Assembly (NCBI GenBank): GCA_933228675.1
Contig: OW121741.1
Span: 72,490,629 to 72,554,628, forward strand
From: Stomorhina lunata
Lineage: Eukaryota; Arthropoda; Insecta; Diptera; Rhiniidae
Length of the DNA: 64,000 nt
Reading direction: 5' to 3'
The notes below the pieces were generated by a model. It was not told the DNA's origin. It saw only the letters and a program-made list of their open reading frames with translations, and searched no databases. The position numbers were made by a program, and so were the translations under genes. This document shows positions 57,861-64,000 of this stretch, piece after piece (positions within the stretch are counted from its first letter, which is position 1; every line of letters starts with the position of its first letter).

Positions 57861-59307
57861 TTAGGGTGACAATAATTTTCTTTTTTCTTTGATTTCAAAT
57901 GCTTTTCTACGGAATATTGTGACACTAGGTCTAAAAGTTTAGATCTGAAAATTTGAGCCAAATCGGACGACGTTCTACGGGCGCGCATCGGGAACAAAGT
58001 TTAAGAGCCCATTTGTATAGGGAAAAATGGGTTATTTTTTTGCGCAATTTTTTTTTTACAAGAAAAAATAATAGAATATTAAAGAGAACTAACATAGCTT
58101 TATTTCAAATCGTGAAAGTTATTGCAGTTTTCCTCCGAAAAGTCATGCCCTTGAAAACGAGCCTAAGGATATGCACCAAAAATTGTATGTTGTAAATAAA
58201 GAAATTCCAAAGTTAGACATGATTTATCACTTAATGGCTTCTTACTAGTAAATAGTTCAGTTTTGTTTAAATATAATCAAATTGACTTATTTTTTCATGT
58301 TGGAAAACGGTACATTTTTCTCAAGTCGGTTTCAAAAATCATTTTTTAATTTTTTGAAAATTTTGTTCAACAAATATTACAAATTTAGAATTTGCTCTCC
58401 AGTATGTTAAAACAGACAAATGTTAGAATAAAACCCAAAAAACTTAGGTCGATATCTTCAACCGTTTCGCCGTACCTGCGATTTCACATTGAAGAATTCC
58501 GCAAAAATGTAAATTTTTGGGCCAAATTCGAGTAAATGCTCGGTAAATTTTACTTGTATTCAATTTTAACAAAATTGCTTCGTTTGTGGAAAACCTATGC
58601 TAAAGCGTTTTTTTATTATTGGACTAGATTAACCCCTTCTTCACCGCGGTCTAATGTCAAAATTTGAATTTTCTGAAAATTTTCATTGCGACATTTAGGA
58701 ATATTAAGTAATAATTAGCGAATTTTAAATTTGTAATATTTGTTGAACAAAATTTTCAAAAAATTAAAAAATGATTTTTGAAACCGACCTGAGAAAAATG
58801 TACTTTTTCCAAGATGAAATAAACTAATTAAATTTGATTATATTTAAACAATATTGAACCATTTACTAGTAACAAGCCATTAAATGATAAATCGTGTCTA
58901 ACTTTGGAATTATTTACAACATACAATTTTTGGTGCATATCCTTAGGCGCGTTTTCAAGGATATGAATTTTCTGGGGAAAACTGCAATAACTTTTAAACT
59001 ACATCATGGATTTTCATCTTTCACGATTTGAAATACAGCTGTGTTAGTTCTCTTTAATAATATATTATTTTTTCTTGTAAAAATTATTTATTTTTGGTCT
59101 AAATTTCGCAAAAACAAAAAAATAACCCATTTTTACCCAAAGAAATAGGCTCTTAATCTTTGGACTCGATGCGCGCCCATAGAACGTTGTACGATTTGGC
59201 TCAAATTTTCAGATCTAAACTTTTAGACCTTGCGTCACAATATTCCGTAGAAAAAATTATAAAATTTGAAAAATCATTTTCCTTCATACAAATAATTGTC
59301 ACCCTAA
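57861..59307. mobile_element. Foldback transposon, second copy
   Basis: Starts TTAGGGTGACAATAATTTTC and ends TTGTCACCCTAA. Arms invert around about 58700 with the same landmarks as 17260-19884 but with a shortened centre (1.45 kb against about 2.0 kb without the nested insert). TA follows the right end; the left flank reads CA, so the duplication is imperfect. Confidence 0.83.
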
Positions 59308-59309
59308 TA

Positions 59310-60065
59310 TACATATTTTGACTTATTTATGGATTTTCAATATTTTATTTATTGTCTGGTGAAATGTGAAAAATGAAAAATCATAAAAATAAAATAAGTA
59401 ATTTCATGGTGTAAATACGTATTTGTATTTGTTTGCTTTATTATTCAATAATAATTACACTGTAGAACAAAATAATCTTTTTTACAATATAACAACACAT
59501 AATATTGTACCGAAAAAACATAACTTATTTCATTGTTTTAAAGATCAGGTAAGATAAGTAAGGATAAGGTCGCATATCAAATTTGCTCAAAATCAACAAC
59601 AAACCAAATACAATAGTGACAAAAAATTCACTTCTTGCGGCTTTTAGCGAAATGTGGATCAATCACAACTTAACAGGAACCAAACACCAGTCGAAAATGT
59701 GGGTTTCTTTAGGTTAATCCGTTATCTTCTCGAAACGAGGTGTAATCTGCTATTAACGGCTGCCTAACTAAAACTGAATGAAGCAACTTGTTATAATTTA
59801 GGCATGATTCTTAACAGTTTCCTATTTACAGGAGATATTTTAATTTTTCAATAAAATGGAGGGAAATGGAAAAATTTACGGACTTATTGCATAATCAAAC
59901 AAAGTAAACCGTTAATACTATTTAAACATATGAGCAAATCCGAAAAACATTAAACCAAGGACAAAATTTTAAAACTGCGTTGAATGAAAAAATTTACAAT
60001 ATATTGATCCTTTAGAATATATAATGGATACAATTTTGATTGCTCTCTTCGTGAATGGCAGGTAT
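59310..60065. other. No recognised element or gene
   Basis: No supported feature. Confidence 0.4.
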
Positions 60066-60073
60066 TTATTTAC

Positions 60074-61193
60074 TAGGGTGTTTACTCGAGTTATGTTTGC
60101 TCGATTAATCGGAAAAATAAAATCGATTAATCGCTCGAGTAAATAAAAATGACTAATTTCAAATAAAGATTTATTTGAGTAATTTTCCACGAGTAATCGA
60201 GTTACTCGAGTAAAAACATTTTAATAATTTTGTGTATTTTTTAAAATATTAATAAAATAAAACGACTAAAGTTTGTCTCAGTGTATTCCTTAACTGCTAA
60301 GTTTGTTTGAAACAACGTTGGCCAAAAAGAGAGCGTTTTTAAATGAAAATACTCAATCTCAAAATGAGAATGTGACCAATAATAGAGATTTAAATATAGT
60401 CCATTTGTTATGAAATAATCGTGGGTTTTAATATTGTCAATTCTATGCAATAATTAAGAGTTGTAATATAGTCCATCGAAGGTTCAATTATCGTATTTCC
60501 AAATATAGCTGGTTGTATGTTCAGAAATGAAAGTTTAACATAGACCAGTTGTGGTATCCAGTGTATTCGTTATTTCTACTATTGTTAATTTAAAGGTCCT
60601 AATGTAATCGTAGATCCTATTATAGTCCAATTGAGGTACCATTGTATTCGTAAAACCTTGATGTTTCCAATGTATTCGTAGGTACTACTATAGTTTAGTT
60701 GAAGATTCTTATGTAACCTTAGGCCCTACTACTGTTATAGTAATCGCAGATCCTACTATAGTAGTGTTGAAGATCTCATTGTAAAGGTAGGTAAAAGGTA
60801 TTCATAGATTCTACAAACCTATTAGATCAAAATCAGGATTTTTCAAATGGAAATATTACTTAAGACGATCAATGTAGACATGTATACATAAATAGACCCA
60901 CTTTAAATATGTAGGGTGACGATATGTTTCAAATATATGGTACAAATGTCTTCTTTATCATTCTTTTATGTATTTTTATTGTTTATTGTTAAATTTTTTG
61001 TTAATAAAACACTATAATTTCATTAAAACAGCTGATGAAAAAATCTTACTCGAGTAATTTTAAGATGAATATTTTACTCGATTAACTCGAGTAATTTTTG
61101 ACGATTAATCGATTTTCCGAGTAATTCAAAAACCCCATTTTCAAGTTATTTGATTACTCAAACAATTAAAAGTCGAGTAAAATGAACACCCTA
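60074..61193. mobile_element. hAT-like non-autonomous element with perfect 8-bp duplication
   Basis: TTATTTAC occurs immediately on both sides (60066-60073 and 61194-61201). Termini TAGGGTGTTTACTCGAG and the complement of TAGGGTGTTCATTTTACTCGA are inverted repeats. Both subterminal regions are packed with ACTCGAGTAA and CGATTAATCG motifs, potential transposase-binding sites. The interior holds a tandem repeat of about 70 bp. No transposase. Confidence 0.85.
60396..60800 (+). repeat. About 70-bp imperfect tandem repeat, six units
   Basis: ATAGTCCATTTG-like blocks at 60396, 60468, 60540, 60622, 60690 and 60758 (spacing 72, 72, 82, 68, 68), each followed by a TGTATTCGTAG-like block. Lies inside the hAT-like element. 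Confidence 0.65.
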
Positions 61194-61390
61194 TTATTTA
61201 CACAGATCTCGAATTCTTATACATTTTAATTTTTTTAAAAGTTCATAAAAATCACAAAAACATCCATTTATCTATCAAGTTTAAGTCTGGGCTCAAAGTC
61301 TGCTTAATTTTATACAATTAGATGTAAAAGACCCCATCAAAAGTAATTGGAGTGATATTAATAACGTCAAGTAAAAAAGGGCTCGCATTG

Positions 61391-62393
61391 TGTAGCGTCC
61401 GTCACAGAAATAACGTTTTTTTTTTAATTTGACTAGTGCAATTTTTCTTTTTCCTCCAATCGAACTTGGTTCGTAAGGAGAACTTATAGAATGCTTTACA
61501 TTAGGCTAAAAATATATAGATCTTTATATAGTATTTTATAGAATATGTATGGAAAAGTTTGTAGCGTCCGTCACAGTATATATTTTTTACAAAATTATAT
61601 TTATTAAATACAATATTTACGAACACATATCTGTCTTATTCATAAAGCAATAACACTGTTTATATCCACGGACTAAATTTAAGATATTAGATGTCAAAAA
61701 AATATACAGTGGGGCAAATTTGATGCTTTTGAAAAAAAAAAATGTTGGATTTTTGGGAAACTCTAACAGCTAGCCGCAGCATTCTTTCGATGCAAAATAA
61801 GATGTAAAAATTGAAAAATTTTAAATAAATATATGCATATAGCCGTTTTGTGAAATATTAAAAAGCGCATTTTAACCGCGAACATGAAAAGGAAGGAGAT
61901 GAAATTCGGGAACAAATAAAACCATTGTTATCACTGATTAACGAATCCTTAAAAAAATATGAAAAATGAATTTTTTCCTAACGAAAAACATTCAAAAACT
62001 GTATCGTCCGTCCCATAGCGTCCGCAACAGTTCATTGGATTTTTGGTGAAACTGGAAACTTTAAAATATTTTATAAAAGCTGTTTTGTAATCCTCTAATT
62101 TTCCTCAATCTTTAATATATTTACAATTTTTTATTGCTATGACCGATTTGATGAAAATTACAAAAACACATGTTGAAAAAAAGTCACTTCCACATTTTGT
62201 AGCGTCCGTCACAGCACTTTAAATGCAAATATCTTTTGCCTCCAAAAGAAGTATGTAAATTAACAAATGCCGTTCGATAGCACAATCAATGGGCTAATAT
62301 TCTCAGAAATCTGTGCAGAGATATATGGTGCAGAACGGCTATAAGATACATTTAAGTACAACAAAATCCGTACAAATGTATCGTCCGTCACGC
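61391..62393 (+). repeat. Recurring 16-bp motif GTAGCGTCCGTCACAG
   Basis: Exact or near-exact copies at 61392-61407, 61561-61576, 62001-62016 (GTATCGTCCGTCCCAT), 62015-62030 (ATAGCGTCCGCAACAG), 62199-62214 and 62378-62393 (GTATCGTCCGTCACGC), all on the plus strand in otherwise AT-rich DNA. The sequences between them do not obviously repeat, so this is not a simple tandem array. Function unknown. Confidence 0.7.
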
Positions 62394-62419
62394 AAGATTT
62401 GCCCAAATTTAACCAAGCC

Positions 62420-63842
62420 AATGATTTTTGTTGTTGTACAGTGTCATTGTAGCATAATAAAATATACGAGTACAAACATAAATTAAAATGGAAACATTTA
62501 TTTCCTATACGACCATAAATAAGTCCGTAAAAATATAGTTAATAGTAAAAACTGGGCTTCTCGAAAATGATTTAATACTTAACATAATATTTATGAATAT
62601 TTTCTGCATAAACATCGAACAATAAATAAATGAAAACATGAATAATTTTAAATATTTAAAAAAAAATTCCATTTATTAAAAAAAGTTCTCGTTTTAATAT
62701 TGTTTATACTTTATTACTTCCCAGATATTATTTTCGATTGATGGTACATATTTATAATCTACTGCCAAAAATCCAAGCATTTCATTTTTATACGAAAATT
62801 AAAAATTATAATGTGTAATTGAAAAAAAATTGGACATTCAGCTCTATCCACTTCTGGGCACATGAAAACTTATTAGTTCATGCATGCATGGCTGCATGCA
62901 TATCAGCTTAATGCGACTTAAGAGTGCGAATGAACAATAAACGAAACACAAACAAAAACTGAACATCACAATGTATTAAGGACTTAAAGTTTATTGAGGC
63001 GTTCATTATCCTTACGTGCAAATGAACAAGAATATCAATTGGATTAATATAAAAAACATTCATTTTAACAAATGCCAACATAAACACAAACATAGAAAAA
63101 CATACATTCTTATGTTATGTGTACGAGTAGATAATGCAAAGGAACTTTTATACAAGAAATAAGAATGACCCGTAAAAATTAAGTAGATTTCACAATATCT
63201 CAGTTTCAATGATTGTTTGCAAGATTTAGAATCAAAAAGTAGGTATGATATTTATATATATTTATACACTTTTATGTATGTCTATCCTTGTATGAATCTG
63301 ATAACTTTTTCTAAATAGGGACACCCTAATGTATTTTCATTCTTAAAACAAAAGAATATTAAAAGTCCTTTAAACAATAAGAATAAAATGTATTTACTTA
63401 AGATCTACGTAAGCAGATTATGTACATGAATTGATATAAATACATACATATCGTCATCTCAAATGACGAAGAGCCTATTGTCATGCACTTTATGACTTGT
63501 TGAGATTCATTGTGTCTTTACTGCAAAGAGTGTACCATGATGTTTTTCTTTAAATAGTAACTCTAGATGCGTTAGTAAAATTTCTAATTTGTGAGCGGAC
63601 GTTAGAAGCTGAATACTATGTTCCTTAAAGGTCAAAATTAGGGTCATGTGTCAGAGCGTTCTTTCACTAATATAGAACCTAGCTCTTAAAGATATTCTGA
63701 TATCCTTAGAAGGGGGTTACTGTAAAATTTGTCTGATATGCCGAGAGTGTATCATAAGAAAAGTTTTAAACGACATTCAGACACATCCACACTACGACGC
63801 AATGAAACGCAATGAAACTGTCTCGCTGCAAACCTAACTTAA
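62420..63842. other. Apparently unique DNA
   Basis: No element or coding motif recognised. ATGCATGC-rich spot at 62881-62900. Confidence 0.4.
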
Positions 63843-64000
63843 AACAAGCAAGAAAGTGCTATATTCGGCCAAGCCCGACCATACAATACCCTTTACAACT
63901 GAGGTCAAAGATGTTCTTTTTCCTGTGTAAAGACAAATATTTGCTAAATTTTGCCATCATACAAACATTTTCTCAAAACATATATATTTAAGCCGTTTCC
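63843..64000 (-). mobile_element. DINE-1-like Helentron derivative (family A), cut by window end
   Basis: The minus-strand 3' end (AACAAGCAAGAAAGTGC, hairpin TCGGCCAAGCCCGA, then ATACCCTTTACAACTGAGG and TAAAGACAAATATTTGC) matches the complement of the end of 44761-45566. The remainder lies beyond 64000. Confidence 0.82.

Overview
The window is eukaryotic, repeat-dominated DNA from an AT-rich insect genome. I infer a higher fly, because the repeats include INE-1/DINE-1-like Helentron derivatives with GTCY microsatellite cores, jockey- and RTE-type LINEs, and rosa-like DD41D mariners. I find no convincing host gene. Almost every long frame lies in a transposon or a simple repeat, so this looks like intergenic, intronic or pericentromeric DNA in which successive mobile elements have landed inside one another.

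Layout: 0.3-8 kb holds two DD41D mariners (330-1629, 3446-4732), a 1.1 kb terminal-repeat element carrying an internally deleted RTE LINE (1941-3067), and a DD37E relic (4995-8030) split by a DINE-1-like element that is itself split by a LINE. 8.3-11 kb has a Helitron (minus strand) and a DINE-1-like element with an inverted second head. 12-14.6 kb is a foldback relic containing a jockey LINE, which contains a hAT-like insert, followed by a fairly complete DD37E element. 14.7-20.6 kb is one DINE-1-like element interrupted by a palindromic Tc1 derivative and by a 2.6 kb foldback element that holds a further insertion. 21-22.3 kb is a second copy of the RTE-carrying element, inverted. 23.6-26.6 kb is a LINE split by a second DD41D family member. 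27.8-29.1 kb is a third copy of the first mariner.

29.6-30.25 kb is a short satellite. 30.3-34.9 kb is a 4.6 kb AT-rich element bounded by inverted repeats and a TA duplication, with an RTE relic inside. 36.7-38.8 kb is a 30-bp-period minisatellite. 39.8-43.6 kb is a Helitron followed directly by a DINE-1-like element. 44.8-45.6 kb is the best full DINE-1-like copy. 50-52.5 kb has LINE relics, one split by a DD37E element. 54-56.4 kb has DINE and foldback relics with short MITEs, 57.9-59.3 kb a second foldback element, 60-61.2 kb a hAT-like element with a perfect 8-bp duplication, and 61.4-62.4 kb an unexplained recurring motif. Another DINE-1-like copy runs off the right edge.

No element has an intact transposase or polymerase as read here. 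The insertion order can be read from rebuilt target sites. The most unusual structures are the Tc1 palindrome, the RTE deletion derivative inside a terminal-repeat element with tRNA-like promoter boxes, the large inverted-repeat element at 30.3-34.9 kb, and the motif series at 61.4-62.4 kb. Family names rest on motifs and structure read by eye; no database search was run.
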